A stretch of DNA of 37,028 nt from Enterobacter sp. (GCA_022649305.1 JALCNW010000044.1:1-37028), one strand, 5' to 3'. Positions 7,148-16,347 are shown, counted from the first letter of the stretch. Numbers and translations are program-made. Notes: generated from the sequence alone by a model not told the origin.

Positions 7148-7698
7148 GTGGGCTTCAGCAGGCTGGAGCCAGACGCTTTATGCTCAGCCAGATATTGCTG
7201 CTGGAAGATGCACATACGAATGGTGTTGCGGTACTCGCCATTGATGAAAAATTCGTGAATTAATTCGCCCTCGACCATAAATCCGAGCTTACGGTAGATG
7301 TGGACGGCTTTTTCATTCTCTTTATCAACAATAAGATACAGCTTGTACAGATTCAGGACCATAAATCCGTAATCCATCGCCAGTTTAGCCGCCCGGGAGG
7401 CGAGGCCTTTACCCTGGTGATCGGGAGAAATAATAATCTGGAATTCTGCACGGCGATGAACGTGGTTAATTTCGACTAACTCAACCAGGCCGGCTTTTTC
7501 GCCATCACACTCCACAACGAAACGACGTTCGCTCTGGTCATGAATGTGTTTGTCGTACAGATCGGACAGCTCGACAAACGCTTCATAAGGTTCTTCGAAC
7601 CAATAGCGCATGACGCTGGCGTTGTTGTCGAGCTGATGAACGAAGCGCAAATCTTCGCGCTCAAGTGGTCTAAGCCTGATGGCTAAGGTACTGCCCAT
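7138..7698 (-). CDS. speG: SpeG, spermidine N-acetyltransferase
   Basis: A GNAT-fold acetyltransferase of 186 aa that transfers acetyl from acetyl-CoA to spermidine (and spermine), keeping polyamine levels safe, for example in cold shock. The sequence is nearly identical to E. coli SpeG ([20 protein letters not shown], the acetyl-CoA loop [10 protein letters not shown] near 102-111 and [13 protein letters not shown]). The ATG at 7698 gives the exact E. coli length and has AAGGG 7 nt upstream; the ATG two codons earlier would have no spacing to that site. ynfB lies upstream on the same strand. Confidence 0.95.
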   Translation of the reverse strand: MGSTLAIRLRPLEREDLRFVHQLDNNASVMRYWFEEPYEAFVELSDLYDKHIHDQSERRFVVECDGEKAGLVELVEINHVHRRAEFQIIISPDHQGKGLASRAAKLAMDYGFMVLNLYKLYLIVDKENEKAVHIYRKLGFMVEGELIHEFFINGEYRNTIRMCIFQQQYLAEHKASGSSLLKPTAQ

Positions 7699-7720
7699 GG
7701 TCATCCCTTTTATTTAGCTA

Positions 7721-8059
7721 TTAAGGTGCAACCGTGCGGCCGGTACGGCGATCCAGGCAGCGTAGCGTATTCTGTTCCCAATAAGCATTCACGTTCGCGC
7801 TCTGCTGGCATTTATCGCGTGAATCAAACGCGACGTCTTCTTTGTCCCACTCTTTCTCTGCACGCGTGTTCACCTTCTGGCGAAGATTGCGCGTGTCATT
7901 CCATTGTTCCTTATCCATGGCAGCATTTTGACGGCTCTGGGCGCTATCACCTGATTCAATAATCAGTTTACTGGTCTGTGCAGAAACCGGCGCGGTGAAG
8001 GCGAGGGCTGTCAGGGAGAGCATAGCCGCCAGACAGAGGCGTTTGCGTAAAGTCGTCAT
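7721..8059 (-). CDS. ynfB: YnfB, UPF0482-family periplasmic protein
   Basis: A 112-aa protein with a clear signal peptide ([28 protein letters not shown], cut near residue 28) and a charged mature part with [15 protein letters not shown] and two cysteines (in RDKCQQS and TLRCLDRR). It matches E. coli YnfB along its length. It is probably co-transcribed with speG, starting about 20 bp upstream of it. The function is unknown. Confidence 0.88.
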   Translation of the reverse strand: MTTLRKRLCLAAMLSLTALAFTAPVSAQTSKLIIESGDSAQSRQNAAMDKEQWNDTRNLRQKVNTRAEKEWDKEDVAFDSRDKCQQSANVNAYWEQNTLRCLDRRTGRTVAP

Positions 8060-8211
8060 TGCGTGTTCCTTTTATTAGGCGCGGACAAGTGGTTGACCCG
8101 GAGTCAATTCTACACCAAACCTAAATCGTGGCATACCCGCGCATCAGGTATGGAAAAGTAAATCTGATTATCGCGTATGATGGGTAAACCAAGGCTCACT
8201 CAACAGTAGAA

Positions 8212-8538
8212 ATGATCAAAACTACGCTGCTTTTCTTCGCCACCGCGCTCTGTGAAATCATTGGATGCTTTTTACCCTGGCTGTGGCTTAAACGCGGAGC
8301 CTCCATATTGCTGTTGCTGCCAGCAGGCTTAGCCCTGGCGTTATTTGTGTGGTTGCTAACGTTACACCCTGCGGCAAGCGGGCGTGTCTACGCGGCTTAC
8401 GGCGGGGTGTATGTTTGCACTGCGTTACTTTGGCTACGGGTGGTAGACGGTGTGAAGCTCAGCGTCTACGACTGGGCAGGCGCGTTGATCGCGCTTTGTG
8501 GCATGTTGATTATCGTCGCGGGCTGGGGACGGGCATGA
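8212..8538 (+). CDS. ynfA: YnfA, UPF0060-family four-helix inner-membrane protein
   Basis: A 108-aa protein with four predicted transmembrane helices (about residues 4-25, 30-50, 60-78 and 85-105) and the family signatures [15 protein letters not shown] and AAYGGVYV. It resembles small-multidrug-resistance transporters in size and topology, and YnfA from Shigella has been reported as such an efflux protein. It matches E. coli YnfA and keeps the same divergent position relative to ynfB. Confidence 0.9.
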   Translation: MIKTTLLFFATALCEIIGCFLPWLWLKRGASILLLLPAGLALALFVWLLTLHPAASGRVYAAYGGVYVCTALLWLRVVDGVKLSVYDWAGALIALCGMLIIVAGWGRA

Positions 8539-8555
8539 CTACCTATATTTTGTGA

Positions 8556-8584
8556 TCGATAGATGATTTTTCGATCGTTATACT
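8556..8584 (+). promoter_or_regulatory. Likely rspA promoter
   Basis: TCGATA (8556-8561) and TATACT (8579-8584) are spaced by 17 bp, a fair sigma-70 match. The predicted start is near 8591. The following TTGTATGGTAGTAG overlaps the start and is a plausible place for the GntR repressor YdfH, which is known to repress rspAB in E. coli. The exact operator cannot be defined from this sequence alone. Confidence 0.5.
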
Positions 8585-8593
8585 TGTATGGTA

Positions 8594-8609
8594 GTAGCTC
8601 AGTTGGTTA
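8594..8609 (+). promoter_or_regulatory. tRNA D-arm-like segment in the rspA leader
   Basis: GTAGCTCAGTTGGTTA is an exact match to the 5' D-arm region of common bacterial tRNAs. No acceptor, anticodon or T arm follows, so it is not a tRNA gene. It would lie at the very 5' end of the rspA mRNA. Confidence 0.5.
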
Positions 8610-8649
8610 AATTTCTTGCATCACAACGAACGATGTAAGGAAATGGATT

Positions 8650-9864
8650 ATGAAGATTGTTGGGGCTGAAGTTTTTGTCACCTGCCCGGGGCGCAATTTT
8701 GTGACCCTCAAAATCACCACCGATGACGGTATTGTCGGGCTGGGTGATGCCACGTTAAACGGACGTGAACTGTCCGTCGCCTCTTATCTGAAAGATCACC
8801 TTTGCCCTCAGCTGATTGGGCGCGATGCGCACCGTATCGAAGACATTTGGCAATTCTTCTATAAGGGCGCGTACTGGCGTCGCGGGCCGGTCACGATGTC
8901 CGCTATTTCGGCTGTAGATATGGCGCTTTGGGATATTAAAGCTAAAGCCGCAGGTATGCCGCTGTATCAACTGTTGGGTGGCGCGTCACGCGAAGGCGTG
9001 ATGGTTTATTGCCACACCACCGGACACACCATTGATGATGTGCTGGAAGATTACGCGCGACATAAAGAGATGGGCTTTAAGGCGATTCGCGTTCAGTGCG
9101 GCGTGCCAGGAATGAAAACCACCTACGGCATGTCCAAAGGCAAAGGTCTGGCGTACGAGCCTGCGACCAAAGGCGACTGGCCTGATGAGCAGCTGTGGTC
9201 CACCGAAAAATACCTCGATTTCACCCCAAAACTGTTCGATGCCGTGCGCAGCAAATTTGGCTTCAACGAACATCTTCTGCACGACATGCACCACCGCCTG
9301 ACGCCAATCGAAGCGGCGCGTTTTGGTAAGAGCATCGAAGAATTCCGCATGTTCTGGATGGAAGACCCGACGCCTGCGGAAAACCAGGAATGCTTCCGTC
9401 TGATTCGCCAGCACACCGTGACGCCAATTGCAGTGGGCGAAGTATTTAACAGCATCTGGGATTGCAAACAGCTTATTGAAGAACAGCTCATCGACTATAT
9501 CCGCACCACCATTACTCACGCGGGTGGGATCACGGGGATGCGCCGTATTGCCGATTTTGCGTCGCTGTATCAGGTGCGCACCGGTTCACACGGTCCGTCC
9601 GATCTCTCGCCAATTTGCCATGCCGCCGCGCTGCATTTCGACCTGTGGGTACCCAATTTTGGTGTGCAAGAATTTATGGGTTATTCCGAGCAAATGCTGG
9701 AGGTCTTCCCGAATAGCTGGACCTTCGATAATGGCTATATGCATCCAGGTGAAAAACCAGGGCTCGGCATCGAGTTTGACGAAAAGCTTGCCGCAAAATA
9801 TCCGTACGATCCGGCCTACTTGCCGGTTGCCCGCCTTGAAGATGGCACCTTGTGGAACTGGTAA
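8650..9864 (+). CDS. rspA: RspA, enolase-superfamily D-mannonate/hexonate dehydratase
   Basis: A 404-aa member of the mannonate dehydratase (ManD) branch of the enolase superfamily, nearly identical to E. coli RspA. An N-terminal capping domain (about 1-115) precedes the barrel. The magnesium ligands are D212 (HDMHH), E238 (WMEDP) and E264 (VGEVF). The reaction is removal of water from D-mannonate to give 2-keto-3-deoxygluconate; RspA enzymes are generally low-efficiency dehydratases. AAGGAAATGGATT precedes the ATG. It starts the rspA-rspB-ydfJ-ydfI run. The name comes from an old report of a role in homoserine-lactone starvation sensing. Confidence 0.95.
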   Translation: MKIVGAEVFVTCPGRNFVTLKITTDDGIVGLGDATLNGRELSVASYLKDHLCPQLIGRDAHRIEDIWQFFYKGAYWRRGPVTMSAISAVDMALWDIKAKAAGMPLYQLLGGASREGVMVYCHTTGHTIDDVLEDYARHKEMGFKAIRVQCGVPGMKTTYGMSKGKGLAYEPATKGDWPDEQLWSTEKYLDFTPKLFDAVRSKFGFNEHLLHDMHHRLTPIEAARFGKSIEEFRMFWMEDPTPAENQECFRLIRQHTVTPIAVGEVFNSIWDCKQLIEEQLIDYIRTTITHAGGITGMRRIADFASLYQVRTGSHGPSDLSPICHAAALHFDLWVPNFGVQEFMGYSEQMLEVFPNSWTFDNGYMHPGEKPGLGIEFDEKLAAKYPYDPAYLPVARLEDGTLWNW

Positions 9865-9878
9865 AACAGGAGCGAACG

Positions 9879-10898
9879 ATGAAAAGCGTAGTTATTCAAC
9901 AACCGAACGAACTGGTCATTGAAGAACGTCCCGTGCCGACACCTGAAGCCGGTGACGTTCGGGTCAAAATCAAGCTGGCGGGCATTTGCGGCTCCGACAG
10001 CCACATTTACCGGGGGCATAACCCCTTTGCGAAATATCCGCGCGTGATTGGCCATGAATTCTTCGGCGTGATTGATGCGGTAGGCGACGGTGTTGATAAG
10101 GCGCGTCTTGGACAGCGTGTATCGGTTGATCCTGTGATTAGCTGCGGGCAGTGCTATCCATGCTCTGTCGGCAAGCCGAACGTCTGTACTTCGCTGGTGG
10201 TGCTCGGTGTACATCGCGACGGCGGGTTTAGTGAATACGCGGTAGTGCCAGCAAAAAATGCCTGGCACATCCCTGATGTTATCCCCGATAAGCATGCCGT
10301 GATGGTCGAACCCTTCACCATTGCTGCCAACGTCACCGGACACGCGCAACCCACAGAGCAGGATGTCGCGCTGATTTATGGTGCAGGCCCAATGGGGCTG
10401 GTGACCGTGCAGGCGCTGAAGGGCGTTTATAAGGTGAAGCAGGTCATTGTCGTCGATCGTATCGAAGAACGTCTGGCAATGGCGCAGCGCAGTGGGGCGG
10501 ACTGGGTGATTAACAACGCCGAACAGTCGTTGCAAGCGGTGCTGGAAGAAAAAGGCATCAAACCGACGTTAATTGTTGATGCGGCCTGTCATCCGTCTAT
10601 TTTGCAGGAAGCGATTAACTTGGCCTCACCCGCGGCAAGGATTGTCCTGATGGGCTTCTCCAGCGAACCGAGCCAGATTATACAACAGGGCATTACGGGC
10701 AAAGAGTTGTCGATATTTTCTTCACGCCTGAACGCCAATAAATTCCCGGTCGTTATCGACTGGTTGCAAAGAGGACTGATCGACCCCGAAAAACTGGTTA
10801 CCCATACCTTTGATTATCACCACGTGACAGACGCAATCGAATTGTTTGAGAAGGACCAGCGGCAGTGCTGCAAAGTCTTGCTCACGTTCGGGCAATAA
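9879..10898 (+). CDS. rspB: RspB, zinc-dependent hexonate (L-gulonate-type) dehydrogenase
   Basis: A 339-aa medium-chain alcohol dehydrogenase. Catalytic zinc residues are C37, H59 and E60 (GHE); structural zinc cysteines are C89, C92, C95 and C103; the NAD(P) loop is YGAGPMGL. The ATG at 9879, after AACAGGAGCGAACG, gives the E. coli length; an upstream in-frame ATG inside the end of rspA is unlikely. It starts 14 bp after rspA, so it is in the same operon. Relatives linked to low-efficiency mannonate dehydratases oxidise L-gulonate or L-idonate at C5, which would fit here; the substrate is inferred. Confidence 0.93.
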   Translation: MKSVVIQQPNELVIEERPVPTPEAGDVRVKIKLAGICGSDSHIYRGHNPFAKYPRVIGHEFFGVIDAVGDGVDKARLGQRVSVDPVISCGQCYPCSVGKPNVCTSLVVLGVHRDGGFSEYAVVPAKNAWHIPDVIPDKHAVMVEPFTIAANVTGHAQPTEQDVALIYGAGPMGLVTVQALKGVYKVKQVIVVDRIEERLAMAQRSGADWVINNAEQSLQAVLEEKGIKPTLIVDAACHPSILQEAINLASPAARIVLMGFSSEPSQIIQQGITGKELSIFSSRLNANKFPVVIDWLQRGLIDPEKLVTHTFDYHHVTDAIELFEKDQRQCCKVLLTFGQ

Positions 10899-10949
10899 CA
10901 ACAAACGCGGATAAGTGGTACGCATCTTACCTTTTTAGAGATAGCCATT

Positions 10950-12329
10950 ATGACTCAAGCACAACCTCAAAGAACGACGTCCGATCTGGTGAAAGCCGCC
11001 GTTTCCGGCTGGCTAGGCACTGCACTCGAATTCATGGACTTCCAGCTCTATTCGTTGGGGGCCGCGTTGGTCTTCCATGAAATCTTTTTCCCTGAACAAT
11101 CTGCTGCGATGGCGTTGATTCTCGCAATGGGAACCTACGGCGCGGGTTATATTGCACGCATCGTTGGCGCATTTATCTTCGGCAAAATGGGTGACAGTAT
11201 TGGCCGTAAGAAGGTGCTGTTTATCACCATCACCATGATGGGGATCTGCACCACGCTTATCGGTGTGTTACCGACCTATGCTCAAATCGGCATTTTTGCG
11301 CCGGTCCTTCTGGTCACGTTACGTATCATTCAGGGACTGGGGGCCGGGGCAGAAATCTCGGGGGCGGGCACGATGCTGGCTGAATATGCGCCGAAAGGTA
11401 AACGCGGCATTATTTCTTCGCTGGTGGCGATGGGCACGAACTGCGGTACCCTGAGTGCCACGGCGATCTGGGCGGTCATGTTCTTTGCGCTAGATCGTGA
11501 AGAGCTGATTGCCTGGGGCTGGCGTATTCCGTTCCTCGCAAGCGTAGTGGTGATGATCTTTGCTATCTGGCTGCGAATGAATCTGAAAGAAAGCCCGGTA
11601 TTTGAGAAGGTAAACGATGCGGACGCGGGTCCTGCGGTTGCCGCACAGGACACGTCTCTAGGTGCGATGTTCAAAAGCAAATCGTTCTGGTTAGCCACCG
11701 GTCTGCGTTTTGGTCAGGCCGGTAACTCGGGGTTAATTCAGACTTTCCTGGCAGGCTATCTGGTCCAGACGCTGCTATTTAATAAAAGCATTCCAACCGA
11801 TGCCTTAATGATCAGCTCCATTCTTGGGTTTATTTCCATCCCGCTACTGGGCTGGCTATCCGATAAGGTCGGTCGACGCTTGCCTTATATTATTCTCAAT
11901 ATTTCCGCCATTATTCTGGCGTATCCAATGCTGTCGATCATCGTCGATAAAAGCTACAGCCCAGGCGTCATTATGATGTCCATTATCGTCATTCATAATT
12001 TTGCGGTACTGGGACTCTTTGCCCTTGAAAATATCACGATGGCTGAGATGTTTGGCTCACGAAATCGCTTCACGCGGATGGCCATCTCGAAAGAGGCGGG
12101 CGGTCTGGTGGCCGTTGGTTTTGGTCCAGTACTGGCGGGGATCTTCTGTAATATGACCGGTTCGTGGTGGCCAATTGTGGTGATGATGGTGATTTACTCC
12201 GTGATTGGCCTGGTGTCAGCCATTCTGATGCCGGAAGTTCGCGATCGCGACCTGAGTGTTCCAGAAGACGCTGCCGAGTTACCGAGCAAAAACGCTGTGA
12301 GCTACGAGGCGCTCAATACGCATCGATAA
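10950..12329 (+). CDS. ydfJ: YdfJ, complete MFS sugar-acid/H+ symporter
   Basis: A 459-aa major-facilitator protein with about 12 membrane helices and the loop 2-3 signature GKMGDSIGRKKVLF; the second half has the equivalent GWLSDKVGRRLP. It belongs to the metabolite:H+ symporter (ShiA/KgtP/ProP-like) group. The N-terminus (MTQAQPQRTTSDLVKAAVSG...) is present, whereas in E. coli K-12 the gene begins only around MDFQLYSLGA because the Qin prophage interrupts it. It starts about 50 bp after rspB. The cargo is probably the hexonate used by the neighbouring enzymes. Confidence 0.9.
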   Translation: MTQAQPQRTTSDLVKAAVSGWLGTALEFMDFQLYSLGAALVFHEIFFPEQSAAMALILAMGTYGAGYIARIVGAFIFGKMGDSIGRKKVLFITITMMGICTTLIGVLPTYAQIGIFAPVLLVTLRIIQGLGAGAEISGAGTMLAEYAPKGKRGIISSLVAMGTNCGTLSATAIWAVMFFALDREELIAWGWRIPFLASVVVMIFAIWLRMNLKESPVFEKVNDADAGPAVAAQDTSLGAMFKSKSFWLATGLRFGQAGNSGLIQTFLAGYLVQTLLFNKSIPTDALMISSILGFISIPLLGWLSDKVGRRLPYIILNISAIILAYPMLSIIVDKSYSPGVIMMSIIVIHNFAVLGLFALENITMAEMFGSRNRFTRMAISKEAGGLVAVGFGPVLAGIFCNMTGSWWPIVVMMVIYSVIGLVSAILMPEVRDRDLSVPEDAAELPSKNAVSYEALNTHR

Positions 12330-12554
12330 ATCTGGTTTATAACTTGGAATATCTGTCACACAACTTTTCATTCATGTCACACCACATGGAGAAAAGTTAA
12401 CGTAAATCAATGTCTGAGCTGAAAGTATCAGTATGGTTAATGGCAGCTATTTTTTTACCTGAACTGCCATTCTAGTTAGTGTAGTCAGCAGGCGCTGCCG
12501 CTCCAGAGAGGGCGGCAGCGAATCTCAGCCTAATTTATTAAACGAGTCACCATC
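12330..12554. promoter_or_regulatory. Intergenic region with three successive hairpins before ydfI
   Basis: Three inverted repeats follow each other: AACTTTTC/GAAAAGTT (12362-12369, 12391-12398, enclosing CATGT/ACATG), AATGGCAG/CTGCCATT (12439-12446, 12464-12471) and CGCTGCCGC/GCGGCAGCG (12493-12501, 12512-12520). None is followed by a T-run. The second is preceded by CAGTATGGTTA, similar to TTGTATGGTAG in the rspA promoter, so a shared regulator is possible. It may end the ydfJ message and control ydfI. Confidence 0.5.
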
Positions 12555-14018
12555 ATGGAAAACCGGTTATCAAAGGCGAAAGCCACGCTTCCTCAGTACG
12601 ATCGCGACAGCCTGAAAGCGCGGATAGTGCATTTAGGCTTTGGCGCATTCCACCGCGCGCATCAGGCGGTTTACACCGATATCCTGGCGGCAGAGCATGG
12701 CGGCGACTGGGGTTACTGCGAAGTTAACCTGATTGGCGGCGAGCAACAGATCGCCGATCTTAAGGCACAAGACAATCTCTACACCGTCGCAGAAATGTCG
12801 GCCGATGCCTGGACTGCGCGCGTCGTGGGTGTCGTGAAAACCGCGTTGCATGCGCAGGTCGATGGCCTGGAAGCTGTGCTCGCGGCGATGTGTGAACCGC
12901 AGGTGGCGATTGTTTCGCTCACCATTACCGAAAAAGGTTATTGCCACGCCCCGGCCACCGGGCAATTGATGCTCGATCACCCGTTAATTGTGGGTGATCT
13001 GCAAAATCCACATCAGCCTAGATCCGCGCCTGGCGTGGTGGTCGAAGCACTGGCTCGTCGTAAAGCGGCAGGTTTACCCGCATTTAGCGTGATGTCCTGC
13101 GACAACATGCCAGAAAACGGCCACGTGATGCGCAATGTAACCTGCGCTTACGCGCGCGCGGTCAACGGCGAGCTGGCTGACTGGATTGAAGCAAACGTGA
13201 CGTTCCCGTCCACCATGGTGGACCGTATTGTGCCAGCAGTGACGGCGGATACGCTGAATAAGATTGAACACATTACCGGCGTGCGCGATCCGGCGGGCGT
13301 GGCTTGTGAACCGTTCCGCCAGTGGGTAGTGGAAGATAACTTCGTCGCGGGGCGTCCGCAGTGGGAAAAAGCAGGCGCAGAGCTGGTGTCAGACGTCATA
13401 CCGTTTGAGGAAATGAAGCTGCGCATGTTGAACGGTAGCCACTCTTTCCTGGCGTACCTGGGCTATCTGGCGGGTTATCAACACATCAATGACTGTATGG
13501 AAGATGACAACTATCGTCGCGCCGCACATGCGCTGATGCTTAACGAGCAAGCACCGACCCTGAAAGTGAAGGGCGTCGATCTCGGTCGTTATGCCGACCT
13601 GCTTATTGCCCGTTACAGCAACCCGGCGCTGCGTCATCGTACCTGGCAAATCGCGATGGACGGCAGCCAGAAGCTCCCGCAACGTATGCTCGATTCTGTG
13701 CGCTGGCATCTGGTGCATCAGCGCAGCTTCCCGCTTCTGGCTCTGGGCGTTGCAGGCTGGATGCGTTATGTCGGTGGTGTGGATGAACAGGGCGAGGCAA
13801 TTGAAGTGAGCGATCCGCAACTGTCCGTGATTCAGGCTGCTGTGAATGGCAGTGCCGAAGGCGAGAGTCGCGTCAAAGCCCTGCTCGGAATTGAGGCCAT
13901 TTTCGGCAAAGAGCTGCCGCTGGAAACCACCTTTGTTGATGCGGTGAAAAACGCCTATCTGACCTTGTTGGAAAAGGGCGCAAAAGCCACCGTGGCGCAG
14001 TACGCCGCGCAAATCTAA
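12555..14018 (+). CDS. ydfI: YdfI, mannonate/fructuronate oxidoreductase family (polyol dehydrogenase)
   Basis: A 487-aa long-chain mannitol-dehydrogenase-family protein. The N-terminal Rossmann part has [12 protein letters not shown] (26-37); the catalytic C-terminal part has the KxxxxNxxH motif with K288, N293 and H296 ([10 protein letters not shown]). It matches E. coli YdfI throughout and is related to UxuB, which interconverts D-fructuronate and D-mannonate with NAD(H). With RspB upstream and RspA downstream it would supply mannonate. It has its own leader region, so it may be regulated separately from rspAB-ydfJ. Confidence 0.93.
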   Translation: MENRLSKAKATLPQYDRDSLKARIVHLGFGAFHRAHQAVYTDILAAEHGGDWGYCEVNLIGGEQQIADLKAQDNLYTVAEMSADAWTARVVGVVKTALHAQVDGLEAVLAAMCEPQVAIVSLTITEKGYCHAPATGQLMLDHPLIVGDLQNPHQPRSAPGVVVEALARRKAAGLPAFSVMSCDNMPENGHVMRNVTCAYARAVNGELADWIEANVTFPSTMVDRIVPAVTADTLNKIEHITGVRDPAGVACEPFRQWVVEDNFVAGRPQWEKAGAELVSDVIPFEEMKLRMLNGSHSFLAYLGYLAGYQHINDCMEDDNYRRAAHALMLNEQAPTLKVKGVDLGRYADLLIARYSNPALRHRTWQIAMDGSQKLPQRMLDSVRWHLVHQRSFPLLALGVAGWMRYVGGVDEQGEAIEVSDPQLSVIQAAVNGSAEGESRVKALLGIEAIFGKELPLETTFVDAVKNAYLTLLEKGAKATVAQYAAQI

Positions 14019-14029
14019 TCTCCCCAAAA

Positions 14030-14051
14030 ATGCCGTCGTTCGCGACGGCAT
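14030..14051. terminator. Hairpin after ydfI
   Basis: ATGCCGTCG and CGACGGCAT form a perfect 9-bp stem with a TTCG tetraloop. On the minus strand the stem is followed by a run of T, so it is a good intrinsic terminator in that direction; on the plus strand the tail CTCTCAG is poor in T. Confidence 0.7.
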
Positions 14052-14199
14052 CTCTCAGCTTTCCTCTTCTTTACAAAACGGACAATTGTTTTCACGTTTT
14101 CAGCCTTTCCAGGCAAAACCGTTTAGGTTTCGTTTGAACGGACCACGGCATCCTTAACTCATATAAAGAACACGTTTATCCGAGAAAGGAGAAGGGCTT

Positions 14200-14631
14200 A
14201 TGTATAAGAAGATATTGATGCCTGTCGATGTATTTGAAATGGATTTAAGTGACAAAGCCGTACGTCACGCAGAGTTCCTGGCGAAGGCAGATAACGCTAC
14301 CATTACGCTGTTTAACATCCTTCCCAGCAGCAGTCGTTCTCTGCTACGCGGCTTTAACGCGGATATCAAAAAGTTCGAAGCGTTTATGGTTGAAGAGTCA
14401 GAGAAGAAAATGAAATCGCTGAAGCGCTTATTTGATATTGCGCCAGAAAACATCCTTACCGAAGTGAGTTTTGGTAACGTGCGCGATGAGATTATTGCGA
14501 TGAGTGCGAAGGGCGAATACGACGTTATCGTTATTGGTTCAAAAACGCCTGGGCTGTCTACTCATTTGCTAGGTTCTAACGCGGAATCCGTCTTACGCTA
14601 CGCCAAAATCCCCGTTTTAGTCGTTCGATAA
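14200..14631 (+). CDS. Universal stress protein, UspG-like
   Basis: A 143-aa UspA-fold protein. The start MYKKILMPVDVFEMDLSDKA and the segment SDKAVRHAEFLA are nearly the same as in E. coli UspG, but the middle is different, so I treat it as a paralogue. The nucleotide-binding pattern near the end (VIGSKTPGLSTHLLGSN) is kept. E. coli UspF/UspG are linked to stress survival, adhesion and motility. It is transcribed alone after AGAAAGGAGAAGG. A Usp gene here is not part of the K-12 ydfI-ydfH arrangement. Confidence 0.8.
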   Translation: MYKKILMPVDVFEMDLSDKAVRHAEFLAKADNATITLFNILPSSSRSLLRGFNADIKKFEAFMVEESEKKMKSLKRLFDIAPENILTEVSFGNVRDEIIAMSAKGEYDVIVIGSKTPGLSTHLLGSNAESVLRYAKIPVLVVR

Positions 14632-14639
14632 TCACGAAG

Positions 14640-14668
14640 CCGCATCCCAGTCAGTATCGGGGATGCGG
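14640..14668. terminator. Hairpin between convergent usp and ydfH
   Basis: CCGCATCCC (14640-14648) and GGGATGCGG (14660-14668) form a perfect 9-bp stem between two convergent genes. There is no clear T-run on either side, so it could act as a modest bidirectional 3' end. Confidence 0.5.
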
Positions 14669-14674
14669 TCACGC

Positions 14675-15361
14675 TCACTCTTCCGTAAACCACTCACGAT
14701 TTTCCAGGCGAATAAGCTGCACGGATTCACCAATTTCCTGCAGGTGTACCGTCATGGCTTTCTCTACCGCATCACCGTCTCGTTTTTGCAGAGCGGTGAA
14801 AATATCATGATGCTGGCGTAACAGCATTTCTGGTGGTGAAACATGATCAAGGCTCATGTAGCGCACGCGATCCATGGTCGCCTTGATATTCTCAATGGTG
14901 TCCCACGCCAGCTGACAATCCGCAACCTGTGCAAGTTTCTGATGGAACTCATCGTCTAAAAGGAAAAAATCATTCAGCTGTTTGCGTTCAATCGCCGTGT
15001 GCTGCTGATTCAGGTTTTGTTCAAGCAGGTAGCACTGATGATCGTCAATAAGGGCGGCGGCACGACGGGCAACGGCACACTCTATTGCCTGACGGACAAA
15101 ACAACCATTCCGGACCTGAGACAGCGATATCTTGTTGACGTAACTGCCGCGCTGCGGGCGGATCTGAATCAAACCGTTTTCAGCAAGCTTAATGAAGGCT
15201 TCACGCACCGGCTGACGGGACACGTCAAAACGCACCGACACTTCTTTTTCGGAAAGCGGCGTACCGGGTGCAATCAGGCAATGCACGATATCACGACGCA
15301 AAATGCGGTAAATTTGCTGGTTGACGGGCTGTGTAGGATTAAGTTGCGATTCAACGGCCAT
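14675..15361 (-). CDS. ydfH: YdfH (RspR), GntR/FCD-family repressor of rspAB
   Basis: A 228-aa GntR-family regulator with an N-terminal winged helix (about residues 15-75, [20 protein letters not shown]) and a C-terminal FCD effector domain with metal-binding histidines (DDEFHQ near 147 and LRQHHDIF near 196-203). It is nearly identical to E. coli YdfH, a repressor of rspAB. The regulated genes start about 6 kb upstream on the other strand. The effector is probably a sugar acid. Confidence 0.93.
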   Translation of the reverse strand: MAVESQLNPTQPVNQQIYRILRRDIVHCLIAPGTPLSEKEVSVRFDVSRQPVREAFIKLAENGLIQIRPQRGSYVNKISLSQVRNGCFVRQAIECAVARRAAALIDDHQCYLLEQNLNQQHTAIERKQLNDFFLLDDEFHQKLAQVADCQLAWDTIENIKATMDRVRYMSLDHVSPPEMLLRQHHDIFTALQKRDGDAVEKAMTVHLQEIGESVQLIRLENREWFTEE

Positions 15362-15422
15362 TCGATGTGATTTCTCAGAGAGTTAACCCATGAATACTAC
15401 CATTCTTTTCACGGGTGTCCCA

Positions 15423-15444
15423 TACCCGACCGAAAGGCCGGGTA
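15423..15444 (-). terminator. Hairpin after ydfG
   Basis: On the minus strand TACCCGGCC and GGTCGGGTA pair (one G-U) around a 4-nt loop, just after the ydfG stop. No T-run follows, so termination efficiency is uncertain. Confidence 0.45.
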
Positions 15445-15452
15445 GGGATTTA

Positions 15453-16199
15453 TCAGCCGCGATGTACGCTTAAACCAGCAAAACTCTGGCTGACTGGCAT
15501 CATTTCGACGGTATTAATATTGACGTGTTTTGGCAACGTCGCAACCCACCAGACCGTTTCGGTCACATCTTCTGGCGTCAGCGCGTCGGTGTTTTCATAG
15601 GTTTTTCCTGCTTTCGCATCATCGCCTTTGAAACGCACGTTGGAAAATTCGGTGCCGCCCACCAGACCAGGCTCGACGTCAGTGACGCGAATGGCGGTGC
15701 CGTGCAGATCGGTGCGTAGATTCAGGCTGAACTGACGCACAAACGCTTTGGTGGCGCCATACACATTACCGCCCGCGTAAGGCCAGCTACCGGCGGTGGA
15801 ACCGATATTGATGATATGACCGCGATTGCGTTCAACCATGCCAGGCAGCACGGCGCGGGTCATGTAGACCAGCCCTTTGTTATTGGTGTCGATCATGTTT
15901 TCCCAGTCTTCAACGCTGGCTTTGTGCGCAGGCTCCATCCCCAATGCCAGACCGGCATTGTTGACCAGCACGTCGATGGCTTTCCATTCTTCCGGCAGGT
16001 GGGCAATCATCTCTTCAATGGCAGCGCGGTTACGCACGTCAAGCTGCGCGGTCAAAATGCTATCGCCTAATTCGTCTTTCAGCTCCTGCAAACGCTCCTG
16101 ACGACGACCGGTTGCAATTACTTTGTGTCCGTTGGCGACGAAGCGACGCGTGATACATTCACCAAAACCCGCTGTTGCCCCGGTAACTAAAATTATCAT
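15453..16199 (-). CDS. ydfG: YdfG, NADP-dependent 3-hydroxy acid / malonic semialdehyde reductase
   Basis: A 248-aa short-chain dehydrogenase. The coenzyme loop is TGATAGFGE (6-14) and the catalytic residues are S134, Y147 and K151 (YGATK). E. coli YdfG oxidises L-allo-threonine and 3-hydroxy acids and reduces the toxic uracil-breakdown product malonic semialdehyde. The ATG at 16199 gives the E. coli length; a TTG five codons upstream is also in frame. In E. coli its divergent neighbour is dcp, which here is 7 kb away behind an inserted block. Confidence 0.94.
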   Translation of the reverse strand: MIILVTGATAGFGECITRRFVANGHKVIATGRRQERLQELKDELGDSILTAQLDVRNRAAIEEMIAHLPEEWKAIDVLVNNAGLALGMEPAHKASVEDWENMIDTNNKGLVYMTRAVLPGMVERNRGHIINIGSTAGSWPYAGGNVYGATKAFVRQFSLNLRTDLHGTAIRVTDVEPGLVGGTEFSNVRFKGDDAKAGKTYENTDALTPEDVTETVWWVATLPKHVNINTVEMMPVSQSFAGLSVHRG

Positions 16200-16214
16200 C
16201 TCACTGTTCCTCAA

Positions 16215-16347
16215 CGCTTTTGTGTTGAACTACCATAGCACGCCCGCAGGCTAATAAGTATGACAAGAGGCTGCCGGGATAAGGCGTCAGCAATGCCAAT
16301 TCTTCGCCTGATGTAGAATTTTATTCCAGGTTTTAACGAAATGTATT
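16215..16347. other. Spacer with a possible degenerate REP half-site
   Basis: The stretch GCCGGGATAAGGCGTCAGC (from about 16273) resembles one arm of an enterobacterial REP sequence, and ATTCTTCGCCTGATG follows, but no full palindrome is seen. It marks the left edge of the inserted block. Confidence 0.3.

Noticed and set aside
8594..8665. A tRNA gene in the ynfA-rspA gap
   Set aside because: Only the D-arm-like 16 nt match. There is no acceptor stem, anticodon arm, T-arm or CCA, and the sequence runs into the rspA ribosome site.
8986..9519. A 177-codon minus-strand frame
   Set aside because: It is antisense to rspA, which is conserved over its whole length.
9816..10535. A 239-codon minus-strand frame
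   Set aside because: It spans the rspA end and rspB on the opposite strand, both firmly identified.
10898..11060. Qin-type prophage remains in ydfJ
   Set aside because: ydfJ is complete here and there is no phage sequence or repeat at the point where the K-12 gene is cut.
13389..14051. A 220-codon minus-strand frame
   Set aside because: It is the shadow of ydfI and continues into the terminator hairpin.
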